From Nocardioides kongjuensis (GTDB lineage: Bacteria > Actinomycetota > Actinomycetes > Propionibacteriales > Nocardioidaceae), in assembly GCF_013409625.1 (NCBI RefSeq), contig NZ_JACCBF010000001.1, positions 1,426,001 to 1,490,000 on the forward strand: DNA of 64,000 bases, read 5' to 3'. This document shows positions 40,490-48,731 of this stretch, one piece after another (the stretch's first letter is position 1; the number at the start of each line of letters is the position of its first letter). Below the pieces are notes generated by a model. It ran no database searches and was not told the origin of the DNA. It was given only the letters and a program-made list of their open reading frames with translations. A program made the position numbers and the translations under genes.

Positions 40490-41641
40490 TCAGAGCCCCA
40501 TCGACTTCGCGATGATCAGCTTCATCACCTCGGACGTGCCGCCGTAGATCCGGGTGACCCGGGTGTCGGCGTACAGGCGGGCGATGGGGTACTCGTTCAT
40601 GTACCCGTACCCGCCGTGCAGCTGCAGGCAGCGGTCGATGACCCGGCCGGCGACCTCGGTGCAGAAGAGCTTGGCGGACGCGGCGTCGACGGCGGTCAGC
40701 TCGCCGGCGTCGTGCGCCTCGAGGGCGCGGTCGCAGACGGCCTGGGCGGCGTCGACCTCGCTCTGGCAGGCGGCCAGCTCGAACTTGGTGTTCTGGAAGG
40801 ACGCGACGCTCGCGCCGAAGACCTTGCGCTCCTCGACGTAGGCCTGGGTGAACCGGATGGCGGCGGCAGCCTGGGCGTACGCGCCGTACGCGATGCCGAG
40901 GCGCTCCTGCGGGAGGTTCTGGCCGAGGTAGGAGAAGCCCTCGTTCTCCTCGCCGAGCAGGTCCGCAGCGGGGACCATGACGTCGGTGAACGACAGCTCC
41001 GCGGTGTCGGAGGTGCGCAGGCCGAGCTTGTCGAGCTTGCGGCCGACGGCCCAGCCCTGCGACTTCGTGTCGACGCAGAACAGCGAGATGCCGAAGCGCC
41101 GGTTGCTCTCCAGCGGCGGCGAGGTGCGGGCGCAGACGATGACGCGGTCGGCGAGCACGCCGCCGGTGATGAAGGTCTTGGCGCCGTTGAGGACGTAGTG
41201 GTCCCCGTCCCGCTTCGCCGTGGTCTGCATGCCAGCGAGGTCCGAGCCGGTGCCCGGCTCGGTCATCGCGATCGCCCACATCTCGGTGCCGGCGACGAAG
41301 CCGGGCATCCAGCGCTTGAGCTGCTCGGGGGTGCCGAGCTTGAGGAGGTACGGCAGGCACAGCTCCACGTGGACCCCGGACCCGCCGAGGTTCACGCCTG
41401 CGCGGGCGCACTCCTCGGTGAGGAGCGCGGAGAACCTGAACGAGTGGATCCCCGCGCCGCCGTACTCCTCGGGGACCTCGATCCCGTACACACCCAGCTC
41501 GCCGAGCTTGGTGTAGAGCTCGCGCGAGACCTGGCCCGCGTCGTACCACTCCTGGTAGTGCGGGACGACCTCCGTCTCCAAGAAGGCGCGGATCGTCCGG
41601 CGGTAGTCCTCGTGGTCCTCGTTGAACACTGTGCGGCGCAT
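40490..41641 (-). CDS. Acyl-CoA dehydrogenase
   Basis: A 383-residue acyl-CoA dehydrogenase of normal length. Motifs are WAIAMTEPGTGSDLAGMQTTA (TEPGTGSD FAD loop), HYVLNGAKTFITGGVLADRVIV, the helix QLHGGYGYMNEYPIARLYADTRVTRIYGGTSEVMKLIIAKSM, in which Gly occupies the position of the usual catalytic Glu in YEGT (here YGGT). In that respect it resembles long-chain or isovaleryl-type enzymes whose base lies on another helix. N-terminal phrase EDHEDYRRTIRAFLETEVVPHYQEW is typical of actinobacterial FadE proteins. It is not coupled to the gene at 41663 (21-base gap). Confidence 0.92.
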   Translation of the reverse strand: MRRTVFNEDHEDYRRTIRAFLETEVVPHYQEWYDAGQVSRELYTKLGELGVYGIEVPEEYGGAGIHSFRFSALLTEECARAGVNLGGSGVHVELCLPYLLKLGTPEQLKRWMPGFVAGTEMWAIAMTEPGTGSDLAGMQTTAKRDGDHYVLNGAKTFITGGVLADRVIVCARTSPPLESNRRFGISLFCVDTKSQGWAVGRKLDKLGLRTSDTAELSFTDVMVPAADLLGEENEGFSYLGQNLPQERLGIAYGAYAQAAAAIRFTQAYVEERKVFGASVASFQNTKFELAACQSEVDAAQAVCDRALEAHDAGELTAVDAASAKLFCTEVAGRVIDRCLQLHGGYGYMNEYPIARLYADTRVTRIYGGTSEVMKLIIAKSMGL

Positions 41642-41662
41642 GCGCTCATGCTGCCACCGGCG

Positions 41663-42310
41663 TCAACGCACCGAGGTGCCACCCGCCTCACGGAGCAGCT
41701 GCTCGAACGGGGTCGGGGCCGCGAACTCGTCGGCGACGGTACGACGCTGCGCGGTCGCCGCCGGGGCGGAGGCGACGCCGAGCAGCGCGGCCAGCTCGCC
41801 GGCCGCCCGCTCGACCCGCTTGTCGAGCGAGCCGTCGTCGGTGGCACCGAAGTCCTCGCTCGCCGCGAACACCCCGGTCGGCACCACGACCGCCCGCAGG
41901 TAGGCGAACAGCGGACGCAGCGCGTGGTCGAGGACCAGGCTGTGTCGAGCCGTGCCGGCGGTGGCCGCGATGACGACCGGCTTGCCGTCGAGCATGCCGT
42001 TCTCGAGGACGTCGAAGAACGTCTTGAACAGCCCCGAGTACGACGCCGAGAACACCGGCGTCACGACGACCAGCCCGTCCGCGTGACGCACGGCCTCGAT
42101 CGCCTGCGCCAGCTCGCCGGTGGCGAAGCCGGTCAGCAGGTGGTCGGCCAGCGCGTGGGCCAGCGGCCGGAGCTCGACGTGCTGGACGTCGACCTCCTGG
42201 CCGCGGGCGCCGACGGCGCGCTCGACCGCGTCACCGAGCTTGTCGGCGAGCAGCCTGGTCGACGACGGGACGGAGAGCCCCGCCGAGACGACGACGATCT
42301 TCGTGGTCAT
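41663..42310 (-). CDS. NADPH-dependent FMN reductase (CE1759 family)
   Basis: A 215-residue flavodoxin-like FMN reductase. The FMN loop is VSAGLSVPSSTRLLADKLGDAV and the flavin-binding part is GLVVVTPVFSASYSGLFKTFFDVLENGMLDGKPVVIAATAG. It belongs to the CE1759 group, which is characteristically paired with a CE1758-type luciferase-like monooxygenase, as here: its ATG overlaps the stop of the LLM gene (ATGA). It should supply reduced FMN to that enzyme. Confidence 0.93.
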   Translation of the reverse strand: MTTKIVVVSAGLSVPSSTRLLADKLGDAVERAVGARGQEVDVQHVELRPLAHALADHLLTGFATGELAQAIEAVRHADGLVVVTPVFSASYSGLFKTFFDVLENGMLDGKPVVIAATAGTARHSLVLDHALRPLFAYLRAVVVPTGVFAASEDFGATDDGSLDKRVERAAGELAALLGVASAPAATAQRRTVADEFAAPTPFEQLLREAGGTSVR

Positions 42311-43467
42311 GCCTGGACCTCCTCAGCCTCGTCGGCACGGTCGGTGGTGCCGGTCATGGTGTCCTCCGCGTGGACGGTGACGTCCTTCGCGCCGCCGGCG
42401 GCCGCGACGAGCGAGGCGTGGGTCGGGGCGTCCGGGACGGTGTCGGGACGGCCCTCGGCGAAGCCCTTGCGCATCTCGGGCAGGATCTCGCCGAGCAGGT
42501 CGAGCTGCTCGAGGACCGTCTTCAGCGGCAGGCCCGCGTGGTCGACCAGGAACAGCTGGCGCTGGTAGTGGCCGGCGTACTCGCGGAACGACAGGGTCCG
42601 CTCCAGCACCTGCTGGGGCGAGCCGACGGTCAGGGGCGTGTGCTCGGTGAAGTCCTCGAGCGACGGGCCGTGGCCGTAGACCGGGGCGTTGTCGAAGTAC
42701 GGGCGGAACTCGCGCACGGCGTCCTGGCTGTTCCTCCGCATGAAGAACTGGCCGCCGAGGCCGACGATCGCCTGCTCGGCCGTGCCGTGCCCGTAGTGCG
42801 CGAAGCGCTCGCGGTACAGCGCGACCATCTGCTCGGTGTGCGACTTCGGCCAGAAGATGTGGTTGTGGAAGAAGCCGTCGCCGTAGTAGGCCGCCTGCTC
42901 GGCGATCTCGGGGCTGCGGATCGAGCCGTGCCACACGAACGGCGCGACGCCGTCGAGCGGGCGCGGGGTCGAGGTGTAGCCCTGGAGCGGGGTGCGGAAG
43001 CGGCCCTCCCAGTCGACGTTCGACTCGGTCCACAGCCGGCGCAGCAGCGCGTAGTTCTCGATCGCGAGGTTGATGCCCTGGCGGATGTCCTTGCCGAACC
43101 AGGGGTAGACCGGGCCGGTGTTGCCGCGGCCCATCATCAGGTCGACCCGGCCGTCGGTGAGGTGCTGGATCTTGGCGTAGTCCTCGGCGATGAGCACCGG
43201 GTCGGTCGTCGTGATCAGCGTCGTGGCGGTCGACAGGATGATGTTCTCGGTCTGCGCGCCGATGTAGGCGAGCGTCGCGGTCGGGTTGGACGCGATGAAC
43301 GGCGGGTTGTGGTGCTCGCCGGTCGCGAACACGTCGAGGCCGACCTCCTCGGCCTTCTTCGCGATGGCGACGGTGGCCTTGATCCGCTCGTACTCCGACG
43401 GCGTCTGCCCGGTGGTCGGGTCGGTGGTGACGTCGCCGACGGTGAAGATGCCGATCTGCATGCCCAT
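42307..43467 (-). CDS. LLM class flavin-dependent oxidoreductase (CE1758 family)
   Basis: A 386-residue bacterial luciferase-like monooxygenase with a TIM barrel. Indicative sequences are MQIGIFTVGDVTTDPTTGQTPSEYERIKATVAIAKKAEEVGLDVFATGEHHNPPF, TATTLITTTDPVLIAEDYAKIQHLTDGRVDLMMGRGNTGPVYPWFGKD. It uses FMNH2 from the downstream reductase. The C-terminal 25 residues are Ala/Asp-rich. The substrate is unknown. A TGACATGTCA palindrome about 50 bases upstream suggests control by a MarR-type regulator. Confidence 0.93.
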   Translation of the reverse strand: MGMQIGIFTVGDVTTDPTTGQTPSEYERIKATVAIAKKAEEVGLDVFATGEHHNPPFIASNPTATLAYIGAQTENIILSTATTLITTTDPVLIAEDYAKIQHLTDGRVDLMMGRGNTGPVYPWFGKDIRQGINLAIENYALLRRLWTESNVDWEGRFRTPLQGYTSTPRPLDGVAPFVWHGSIRSPEIAEQAAYYGDGFFHNHIFWPKSHTEQMVALYRERFAHYGHGTAEQAIVGLGGQFFMRRNSQDAVREFRPYFDNAPVYGHGPSLEDFTEHTPLTVGSPQQVLERTLSFREYAGHYQRQLFLVDHAGLPLKTVLEQLDLLGEILPEMRKGFAEGRPDTVPDAPTHASLVAAAGGAKDVTVHAEDTMTGTTDRADEAEEVQA

Positions 43468-43515
43468 GGTTTCGCGCTCCTGGTGGATGGTGGGTCAGTC
43501 ACCCCGCTCAACAGG

Positions 43516-43525
43516 TGACATGTCA
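43516..43525 (-). promoter_or_regulatory. MarR-like operator palindrome before the LLM/FMN reductase operon
   Basis: TGACATGTCA, a perfect 10-base palindrome inside the longer AGTTGACATGTCACCT on the minus strand, 49 bases upstream of the ATG. A -10-like TATAGT (43531-43526) abuts it, so a bound repressor would cover the transcription start. MarR-type sites often have this kind of TTGAC/GTCAA dyad. Regulator not in the window. Confidence 0.5.
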
Positions 43526-43599
43526 ACTATATTCCATGCGGACGCGATCGGTCACCCGGGCCGGCACCGGACCCGCCGGGGCGTCCCTAGAATCTCGTC

Positions 43600-44562
43600 G
43601 TGACCGACACGAGGGACGTCGACATCCTGGGTGAGCCGTGGACGGCGGAGACCATCCCGCTCGACGACGACTTCGAGGGCGAGGTCGTCGCGACGCTGGT
43701 GAGCCGATCCGCAGCAGAGCCGGGCGGACCGGCCACCCTGCACGTGCACGGCTTCTCCGACTACTTCTTCCACACCGAGTACGGCGAGTGGTGGCTCGAG
43801 CGCGGCCACGCGATGTACGCCCTCGACCTGCGCAAGTACGGGCGGTCCCTGCGACCGCACCAGTCGGCGACCTACGTCGCCGACCTCAGCGACTACTTCG
43901 CGGAGCTCGACGCGGCCTGGGAGCGGATCACGGTCCGCGACGGGCACCGGCAGGTCGTGCTGTCGGGCCACTCCACCGGCGGGCTCGTCGTGGCCCTGTG
44001 GGCGGACGACCGGCGTCCGCCGGAGCTTGCCGGCCTGCTGCTCAACTCACCGTGGCTCGACCTGCAGGGCAAGGCCTGGATGCGCTCCCCCGTCGCGAAC
44101 CGCATGATCGAGGAGGCCGGTCGCCGCCGCCCGATGCAGGAGCTGCCGCGCGACGTCAGCGGCTACTACGGCCGCAGCCTGCACCGCGACCACGAGGGCG
44201 AGTGGGACTTCGACCTCACCTGGAAGCCGGTCGAGTCCTTCCCGGTGCGCTTCGGCTGGCTGCGCGCCGTGCGCCGGGGGCATGCGCGGCTCCAGGCCGG
44301 CCTCGACGTACCCGCGCCGGTGCTGGTGCTCTCCTCGGACCGCACCGGCCGGCCCACCGGGATGGGCGAGGACGTCTTCTCCACCGACATCGTGCTCGAC
44401 GTCGAGCAGATCCGGCGCTGGTCGGTCGCCGTGGGTCGCCACGTCACCTACGCCGCCGTGCCGGGCGCGGTGCACGACGTGGTGCTCTCCCGCGCTGAGC
44501 CGCGAGCACGGGCCTACGACGAGATCGGGCGGTGGCTGGCGGCGTACGTCCGAGGGGACTGA
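43600..44562 (+). CDS. Alpha/beta hydrolase (serine aminopeptidase S33-type)
   Basis: A 320-residue soluble hydrolase of the monoacylglycerol-lipase-like group. The nucleophile elbow is VVLSGHSTGGLVVALWADD; Asp is probably in VLVLSSDRTGRPTG and the His in VPGAVHDVVLSRAEP. The sequence MYALDLRKYGRSLRPHQSATYVADLSDYFAELDAAW is characteristic of lysophospholipase-like proteins. Start is GTG at 43600. It is divergent from the LLM operon, sharing a 130-base promoter region. Confidence 0.9.
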   Translation: MTDTRDVDILGEPWTAETIPLDDDFEGEVVATLVSRSAAEPGGPATLHVHGFSDYFFHTEYGEWWLERGHAMYALDLRKYGRSLRPHQSATYVADLSDYFAELDAAWERITVRDGHRQVVLSGHSTGGLVVALWADDRRPPELAGLLLNSPWLDLQGKAWMRSPVANRMIEEAGRRRPMQELPRDVSGYYGRSLHRDHEGEWDFDLTWKPVESFPVRFGWLRAVRRGHARLQAGLDVPAPVLVLSSDRTGRPTGMGEDVFSTDIVLDVEQIRRWSVAVGRHVTYAAVPGAVHDVVLSRAEPRARAYDEIGRWLAAYVRGD

Positions 44563-44578
44563 GCCCGGTCCGGGACCG

Positions 44579-45034
44579 TCAGTAGTAGGCGGGCGAGTCG
44601 AAGTCCTCGCCGCTCGCGATCAGCACGATGATCAGCGCGATCCCGGCGAGCGTGATCGCGAACGAGATCCAGCCGACGATCACGCCCGCGAGCGCCAGGC
44701 CCGCGCCGTTCTCGCGGCGCTCGCGGATCTGCCTGCGCGAGACGTGGCCGAGGATCGCGCCGACGATGCCGGCCAGGCCGGTGAACCCGCACAGGCAGAT
44801 GCTGACGAGGCTGACGATGCTGACGACCATCGACGCGATGGCCATGCCGTTGGTGGCCGGCGGCGCCTGGTAGCCGTAGGGCTGCACCGGCTGGCCGTAC
44901 TGCCCGTATTGGCCGTACTGCCCCGGCTGCCCGTAGGGCTGGCCGTACTGGCCGGGCTGGCCGGGCTGGCCGGGTTCCCCCGAGGGCGGGCCGTATGGCT
45001 GGTACGGGTCGTTCCCGGAAGGCGGCGTCGTCAT
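44579..45034 (-). CDS. DUF4190-type membrane protein with Gln/Gly/Tyr-rich arm
   Basis: A 151-residue protein. Residues 1-62 are a low-complexity arm with GQPGQPGQYGQPYGQPGQYG repeats, typical of actinobacterial DUF4190 proteins. Two membrane helices follow (GMAIASMVVSIVSLVSICLCGFTGLAGIVGAILGHVS and GLALAGVIVGWISFAITLAGIALIIVLIA), with a basic loop RRQIRERRENGA between. Function unknown; the arm may self-associate. ATG at 45034 is the best start. It is convergent with the hydrolase gene. Confidence 0.88.
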   Translation of the reverse strand: MTTPPSGNDPYQPYGPPSGEPGQPGQPGQYGQPYGQPGQYGQYGQYGQPVQPYGYQAPPATNGMAIASMVVSIVSLVSICLCGFTGLAGIVGAILGHVSRRQIRERRENGAGLALAGVIVGWISFAITLAGIALIIVLIASGEDFDSPAYY

Positions 45035-45085
45035 GGCCGAAGGATCCCACGCGGCCACCGGGGCAAACACCACTAGGGTCTCCCC

Positions 45086-45481
45086 ATGGCCGCTTCATTC
45101 CGCATCGATCCCGTCACCGGACTCTCGCTGGGTCGCATCGCCATCGGCGTCGGCGCCCTCACCGCCCCTTCCACGACCGCCCGCGTGTTCGGCCTCGACC
45201 CGGCCGCGAACCCGCAGCTCGGCTACATGGGTCGGATGTTCGGCGCCCGCGAGATCGCCCTCGGTGCCGTGACGCTGGTGTCGCGGGGTCCGCTGCGCCG
45301 CAACCTCACCGCGGTCGGCATCGCCGTCGACGGCGCCGACCTCGTCAACGGCGTGATCGAGCTGGGCCAGAAGAACGTCTCGAAGCTCGCCAGCGCGATG
45401 CTCATCGGTGCGGCGGGCGGCGCCGTCGGCTCGGGCGTGCTCGCCCTGGCCCGTGGACGCGGCCGCGCCAAGGCCGCCTGA
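45086..45481 (+). CDS. DUF4267-like small membrane protein
   Basis: A 131-residue hydrophobic protein with about four short membrane helices: LGRIAIGVGALTAPSTTARVFG, MFGAREIALGAVTLVS, VGIAVDGADLVNGVIELG and AMLIGAAGGAVGSGVLALARG. The Gly-Arg start, FGLDPAANPQLGYMGRMFGAREIALG, is typical of actinobacterial DUF4267 or DoxX-related proteins. It is flanked by convergent TSUP gene 6 bases downstream. Function is unknown. Confidence 0.78.
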   Translation: MAASFRIDPVTGLSLGRIAIGVGALTAPSTTARVFGLDPAANPQLGYMGRMFGAREIALGAVTLVSRGPLRRNLTAVGIAVDGADLVNGVIELGQKNVSKLASAMLIGAAGGAVGSGVLALARGRGRAKAA

Positions 45482-45487
45482 GCGCGA

Positions 45488-46276
45488 TCAGCGGAGCAGG
45501 TTGACGACGGCCACGAGGCCGACGACGACGATCACCGAGCGCAGCACGACCGGCGGCAGCTTGCGGCCGATCGCCGAGCCGAGCAGGCCACCGCACACGG
45601 CGCCGGTGCCGACGAGCAGCACGATCAGCCAGTCGACCTTCGCCTCGCAGCCGAGCAGCCCGAGCTCGGCCACGCCGACGAAGACCAGACCTGCGACGCC
45701 GTTGACGACGGCCACGAGCACGTTCTTGACGCCGTTGAGCCGCTGCAGCGACTCGGAGATGCCGATGCCCAGCACGCCCATGAGCAGCACGCCCTGGGCG
45801 GCACCGAAGTAGCCGCCGTACACCCCGGTCCCGAACACGGCCAGCGGCACCCACCAGGACCGCTCGACCGCGCCCTCCTCGCGGTGCTCGGCGCGCGCGG
45901 CGACCGCCTTCGACAGCCGTGGCTGGACGACGACGAGGGCGATGCCGAGCAGGATCAGCACGGGCACGGCGGCCTTGAACGCCCCCGGGGGCAGCACCAG
46001 CAGCAGCACGGCTCCGACCACCCCACCCGTGGTGGAGAACGCGAGCAGGCGCAGGACCCGGTCGCGCTGACCGGCCAGCTCACGGCGGTAGCCCACGGCG
46101 CCCGCGATCGAACCGGGGACCAGGCCCAGGCTGTTGGACATGTTCGCGGTGACCGGCGGGACACCGAGGGCGAGCAGGGTCGGGAACGTGATCAGGGTGC
46201 CGGAGCCGACCACCGCGTTGATCATGCCGGCGCCGACCCCGGCGAGCAGGACCGCCGCGATCTCGAGCAGGCTCAC
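45488..46276 (-). CDS. TSUP (TauE/SafE) family transporter
   Basis: A 262-residue sulfite exporter TauE/SafE-type membrane protein with seven or eight helices. Family motifs are LLAGVGAGMINAVVGSGTLITFPTLLALGVPPVTANMSNSLGLVPGSIAGA and YGGYFGAAQGVLLMGVLGI. Substrates of the family include sulfite and organosulfonates; none can be assigned. It begins with GTG at 46276, overlapping the SPFH stop by 4 bases, so it is the third gene of the nfeD-SPFH-TSUP operon. Confidence 0.92.
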   Translation of the reverse strand: MSLLEIAAVLLAGVGAGMINAVVGSGTLITFPTLLALGVPPVTANMSNSLGLVPGSIAGAVGYRRELAGQRDRVLRLLAFSTTGGVVGAVLLLVLPPGAFKAAVPVLILLGIALVVVQPRLSKAVAARAEHREEGAVERSWWVPLAVFGTGVYGGYFGAAQGVLLMGVLGIGISESLQRLNGVKNVLVAVVNGVAGLVFVGVAELGLLGCEAKVDWLIVLLVGTGAVCGGLLGSAIGRKLPPVVLRSVIVVVGLVAVVNLLR

Positions 46277-47331
46277 TCCGCGGAGGGATCCTTCTGGCCC
46301 GGGTGGGCAGCGCTCTCGGCCTCGGCGATCGCCTCCTGGACGGCCGCGCTGGTGCCGCTGTCCGGCAGCGGCAGCTCGGTCCGGCCCATGTCGACGCGCT
46401 TCTCCGGTCCCGGCGTCGACCTCGGGATGCCGGCGATCTCGTGGATCGAGGAGCCGAGTCCCTCGAGGGCCTTGGTGATCTCCGAGGGGATCACCCACAC
46501 CTTGTTGGCGTCGCCCTCGGCGATCTTCGGCATCATCTGGAGGTACTGGTAGGCCAGCAGCGACTGGTCGGGGCGTCCGTCGTGGATCGCCTGGAAGACC
46601 GTCTGGATGGCCTGGCCTTCACCCTGGGCCCGCAGGATCTGCGCCTCGCGCTCGGCCTGCGCACGCAGGATCTGCGACTCCCGCTCACCCTCGGCGTTGA
46701 GGATCGCGGACTGCTTGTTGCCCTCCGCCGTGAGGATGGCCGACTGCCGGGCACCCTCGGCGGTCAGGACGAGGGCTCGCTTGTCGCGCTCGGCGCGCAT
46801 CTGCTTCTCCATCGCGTCCTTGATGGACGGCGGCGGCTCGATGCCCTTGATCTCGACGCGCTTGACCTTGATGCCCCACCGCCCGGTCGTCTCGTCGAGC
46901 ACCGCGGACAGCCCGCTGTTGATCGACTCGCGGCTGGTGAGGGTCTGCTCGAGGTCCATGCCACCGACGACGTTGCGCAGCGTGGTCATGGTGAGCTGCT
47001 CGATGGCCTGGATGTAGTTGGAGATCTCGTACGTCGCCGCGATCGGGTCGGTCACCTGGAAGTAGATGACGGTGTCGATGTCGACGGTGAGGTTGTCCTC
47101 GGTGATCGCCGACTGCGGCGGGAAGCTCACGACCTGCTCGCGCAGGTCGATGACGTAGTGCACCTTGTCGACGAACGGCAGCACGAAGTTGAGGCCGGCC
47201 GGCAGGGTCTCCTTGTACTTGCCGAACCGCTCCACGATGCCGGTGTAGGCCTGCGGGATCACCCGGATCGACTTCGCGACCACGGTGATCACCAGCAGGA
47301 GCAGCAGGGCGAGCAGGACCAGGACGATCAT
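46273..47331 (-). CDS. SPFH/Band 7 (stomatin-like) membrane protein
   Basis: A 352-residue stomatin-like protein. An N-terminal membrane anchor (MIVLVLLALLLLLVITVVAKSI) precedes the SPFH domain (RVIPQAYTGIVERFGKYKETLPAGLNFVLPFVDKVHYVIDLREQVVSFPPQ, residues 23-190). A coiled-coil region with repeated AEGxRQSAILTAEGNKQSAIL heptads (about 200-270) mediates oligomerisation. It likely forms membrane microdomain assemblies with the NfeD protein of the same operon. The ATG at 47331 overlaps the stop of the micro-ORF (ATGA). Confidence 0.94.
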   Translation of the reverse strand: MIVLVLLALLLLLVITVVAKSIRVIPQAYTGIVERFGKYKETLPAGLNFVLPFVDKVHYVIDLREQVVSFPPQSAITEDNLTVDIDTVIYFQVTDPIAATYEISNYIQAIEQLTMTTLRNVVGGMDLEQTLTSRESINSGLSAVLDETTGRWGIKVKRVEIKGIEPPPSIKDAMEKQMRAERDKRALVLTAEGARQSAILTAEGNKQSAILNAEGERESQILRAQAEREAQILRAQGEGQAIQTVFQAIHDGRPDQSLLAYQYLQMMPKIAEGDANKVWVIPSEITKALEGLGSSIHEIAGIPRSTPGPEKRVDMGRTELPLPDSGTSAAVQEAIAEAESAAHPGQKDPSAE

Positions 47332-47396
47332 CGGGGCCCCCGCGAAGTCGTTCGGAGGAGCGCAGCGGAGGAGAAGGACTTCGTGGGGTGATTCAT
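47328..47396 (-). CDS. Micro-ORF copy A coupling nfeD to the SPFH gene
   Basis: A 22-codon frame beginning MNHPTK and ending [12 protein letters not shown]. Its ATG overlaps the nfeD stop (ATGA, 47396-47393) and its TGA overlaps the SPFH ATG (ATGA, 47331-47328). A paralogous 24-codon copy lies between glpK and glpD. Between the two copies five codon changes are synonymous and two are not, with two whole-codon indels. This pattern supports translation. A hairpin, CCCCACGAAGT/ACTTCGCGGGG, can form between its ends. Whether the peptide or only its translation matters is unknown. Confidence 0.7.
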   Translation of the reverse strand: MNHPTKSFSSAALLRTTSRGPR

Positions 47397-47863
47397 CGGG
47401 GCTCCTCGAGTAGGAGGTCGGACACGGGACGGACGTGGGCCGTGGCACCGGCGATGGAGACCACCTCCACCGCCTGTCCGACGGCGATGCCGGCAGGGGG
47501 ATCGGCCACTGCGAGCCAGGACTCGCCGCCGATCTTCACCCGGCCCGGGCTGTGCTCGGCGACCGGCTCCGTGACGATCCCCCGGCTGCCGACCAGGCTG
47601 GCCGGACCGAGCACGAGGTCGGGCCCGCCGTGCAGGCGACGTACCAGCTGCGGCCGGACCCCGGCCAGGAGCGCGACGGCGGCGGCCGAGGCCACCAGCA
47701 CGGTGACCACGACGTTGTCGGTGACCAGCGCGGTCAGCGATCCGGCGACCGCGCCGCCGGCGAGCATGAGCAGGAACAGGTCGAGGCTGAGCAGCTCGGC
47801 CAGGGCCAGCGCGATCCCGACGCCCAGCCACGTCTCCCAGAGGTGGTCCCGCAGCCAGTCCAT
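47393..47863 (-). CDS. NfeD family membrane protein
   Basis: A 156-residue NfeD protein (short form without protease domain). Residues 10-66 hold two or three membrane helices (LWETWLGVGIALALAELLSLDLFLLMLAGGAVAGSL, VVVTVLVASAAAVALLAG). The C-terminal half is the OB-fold beta domain (LVGSRGIVTEPVAEHSPGRVKIGGESWLAVADPPAGIAVGQAVEVVSIAGATAHVRPV). NfeD partners with SPFH proteins. Its stop codon overlaps the micro-ORF start. Confidence 0.93.
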   Translation of the reverse strand: MDWLRDHLWETWLGVGIALALAELLSLDLFLLMLAGGAVAGSLTALVTDNVVVTVLVASAAAVALLAGVRPQLVRRLHGGPDLVLGPASLVGSRGIVTEPVAEHSPGRVKIGGESWLAVADPPAGIAVGQAVEVVSIAGATAHVRPVSDLLLEEPR

Positions 47864-47892
47864 GCCTCGACTCTAGTTGAGAGGGCTCGATG

Positions 47893-48690
47893 TCAGCCGC
47901 GGTGGTGCTGCTTGCGGCGCGCGGCGTACCGCCCGTCGTGGTGCTCGAGGACCAGCGGCATGCCGAACGTCGCCGACAGCGCCTCGGCCGTCATGGTCTC
48001 CGCGATCGGGCCCTCCGCGACCACCCGACCACCGCGCAGCATGAGCACGTGGGTGAACCCCGGCGGGATCTCCTCCACGTGGTGCGAGACCAGCACGGTC
48101 GCGGGCGAGAGCGGGTCGTAGGCGAGGACCGAGAGCGTCGAGACCAGGTCCTCGCGACCGCCGAGGTCCAGGCCGGCGGCCGGCTCGTCGAGCAGCAGCA
48201 GCTCGGGGTCGGTCATCAGCGCCCGGGCGATCTGGACCCGCTTGCGCTCGCCCTCGCTCAGGGTGCCGTAGGTGCGGTCGGCGAGCGGGGCCACGCCGAC
48301 CTCGCGCAGCAGTGCGTCGGCACGGTCGTGGTCGACGGCGTCGTACGCCTCGTTCCAGCGGCCGAGCACGGCGTACGACGCGGTCAGGACCAGGTCGCGG
48401 ACGGTCTCGTTGCGCGGGATCTGCTCGGCGACGGCGGCGCTGGAGACGCCGATGCGCGGGCGGAGCTCGAAGATGTCGACGGTGCCGAGCAGCTCTCCCA
48501 GCAGGCCTACGGCGCCCGAGGTCGGGTGCAGCTGGGCCGCGGCGATCTGCATGAGGGTGGTCTTGCCGGCTCCGTTGCCGCCGAGGACGACCCACCGCTC
48601 GCCCTCGCGGACCACCCAGCTGACCCGGTCGAGCAGGATCGACTGCCCTCGACGCACGGACACCTCGGCGAGCTCCAGCACGGCGGACAT
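47893..48690 (-). CDS. ABC transporter ATP-binding protein
   Basis: A 265-residue ABC ATPase, complete: Walker A LGGNGAGKTTLMQI, signature TLSEGERKRVQIARAL, Walker B LLLLDEPAAGLDLG, H-loop VLVSHHVEEIPPG. Insertion EAYDAVDHDRADALLREVG between Walker A and the signature. No permease is adjacent; the closest relatives are stand-alone ModF/YhcG-type or cofactor-type ATPases of actinobacteria. Transport role is uncertain. It is upstream of nfeD by 29 bases and divergent from the gene at 48732. Confidence 0.92.
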   Translation of the reverse strand: MSAVLELAEVSVRRGQSILLDRVSWVVREGERWVVLGGNGAGKTTLMQIAAAQLHPTSGAVGLLGELLGTVDIFELRPRIGVSSAAVAEQIPRNETVRDLVLTASYAVLGRWNEAYDAVDHDRADALLREVGVAPLADRTYGTLSEGERKRVQIARALMTDPELLLLDEPAAGLDLGGREDLVSTLSVLAYDPLSPATVLVSHHVEEIPPGFTHVLMLRGGRVVAEGPIAETMTAEALSATFGMPLVLEHHDGRYAARRKQHHRG

Positions 48691-48731
48691 GCGAGCCACC
48701 TTAACGAGTCGGCGAGCAGTAGGGTCGGCGG

